From contig BAAHQB010000019.1 in assembly GCA_054601695.1 (NCBI GenBank), forward strand, positions 186,001 to 250,000: 64,000 nucleotides of DNA, in the 5' to 3' direction. Shown here piece by piece: positions 58,421 through 64,000 of this stretch. Position 1 is the first letter of the stretch, and the number at the start of each line of letters is the position of its first letter. Made by a program: the position numbers and the translations under genes. Below the pieces are notes generated by a model. It saw nothing but the letters and a program-made list of their open reading frames with translations, was not told the DNA's origin and made no database searches. Source of the DNA: Amorphochlora amoebiformis. Its lineage: Eukaryota > Cercozoa > Chlorarachniophyceae.

Positions 58421-58495
58421 CTTTGTGGGGGTAGAGGGCGATAAGTTGGCCTGCTTTGCAAATTGGTTCGCCTTCACTAGTAAACCTTGACAATG

Positions 58496-58543
<48 letters not shown>

Positions 58544-58603
58544 TATAAATGCATTAAGACGTACTGTAGAGCTTGCGGTATGCGTGGATCATTATGAAGA
58601 TGC
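58421..58603 (-). CDS. Two exons of a possible SET-domain (SETD9-like) protein
   Basis: Minus-strand exons 58565-58603 ([13 protein letters not shown]) and 58421-58485 ([20 protein letters not shown]) join in phase 2 with AG and GT borders. The pattern 'DPR..ALQ ... [10 protein letters not shown]' resembles the opening of SETD9-type SET domains, where a K-G-T-LV-x-LYPG segment starts the fold. SET proteins methylate lysines using S-adenosylmethionine. No NH or Tyr catalytic exons were found, so family and completeness are both tentative. An upstream exon candidate is near 59090-59134 (FNNKLTSLYFTTA). Surroundings are pure (TA)n. Confidence 0.35.
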
Positions 58604-59040
<437 letters not shown>

Positions 59041-59280
59041 ACAATATGTAGTGCGACCCTATAGCCTCTGATAGGATCTGATATATACAGCGGTGGTGAA
59101 ATAAAGTGATGTTAACTTGTTGTTAAAATCTGAAACAAACCGCTCAACAGGGGTGTGCTACACATGCAATTAAACATATAAGTATATATATATATATATA
59201 TATTTATATATAGCTAAATGAATATAAATGTAAACATGTCACAATGTGTTATTGATATACATTTTATATATATATATATA

Positions 59281-59332
<52 letters not shown>

Positions 59333-59628
59333 TATATTTATTTATTGGACACATCAGATCACCAACTCGTATATATATGTGTGTATATATATGTGTATTG
59401 TGTATATATGTACACATATACACACATATATATGTGTATATATATATATATATAGCACATATATACTTCCAGTTGATAAAAATGGCCAAGACGTGAGCGA
59501 GAGGAGAAGGCGAAGAAAACTCTCTCGAGATTTTGGAGATTTTGGGAGATTTTTGGGAGATTTTGGGAGATTTTGGGAGAAAATTCGGAGATTTAGAAAA
59601 AAAAGGTCTAGAATATTCTTGGAAGTAC

Positions 59629-64000
<4,372 letters not shown>

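Overview
This is a stretch of a nuclear genome from a eukaryote, very probably a photosynthetic protist with a secondary plastid. Five things point there. GT-AG introns with pyrimidine tracts split nearly every gene. Interstitial TTAGGG/CCCTAA arrays occur many times. There is an ERAD Derlin gene. A lumenal FKBP starts with a signal peptide, then a transit-like segment, then a twin-arginine thylakoid signal. No bacterial, organellar, rRNA or tRNA gene was seen. I cannot name the lineage; haptophyte, stramenopile, chlorarachniophyte and relatives all remain possible.

Most of the window by eye is (TA)n microsatellite with short CA/TG blocks. It fills introns and intergenic space and creates hundreds of meaningless Tyr-Ile open frames. 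The genes sit as small GC-richer islands, often 30-100 bp exons, inside this TA sea. I rebuilt gene models by hand from splice sites and intron phase. Only the FKBP and the Derlin are recognised with confidence.

Layout: 1-3.78 kb repeats with a possible small gene at 1.8-2.2 kb. 3.83-4.90 kb (-) lumenal FKBP, divergent from a 13-exon gene at 5.10-15.93 kb (+) of unknown function. 16.0-16.66 kb telomere-type array. 16.68-18.85 kb (+) gene end with a tandemly duplicated exon. 19.3-26.8 kb (+) one or two genes. 28.0-29.0 kb (+) a possible 61-residue protein. 30.1-30.4 kb (+) two exons. 32.3-35.0 kb (-) a conserved-looking protein with an FDVNKT motif, divergent from Derlin at 35.1-35.9 kb (+). 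36.7-39.1 kb (+) two overlapping small models. 39.3-50.4 kb (+) a gene of about 20 exons ending in an acidic tail. 51.0-52.9 kb ORF, 16-bp minisatellite and CTAG-rich island. 53.1-56.5 kb (-) a 105-residue single-span membrane protein. 56.7-57.6 kb (+) a gene end. 58.4-58.6 kb (-) a possible SET-domain fragment. 59.6-63.6 kb (-) pieces of a multi-span membrane protein, with an 880-bp GA tract in one intron.

Two divergent pairs (FKBP/13-exon gene; FDVNKT gene/Derlin) share short TA-poor promoter regions. No operon-like or pathway grouping is visible. The Derlin is ER quality control and the FKBP is plastid lumen; the rest cannot be placed in pathways. Exon boundaries are by-eye predictions and need transcript support.
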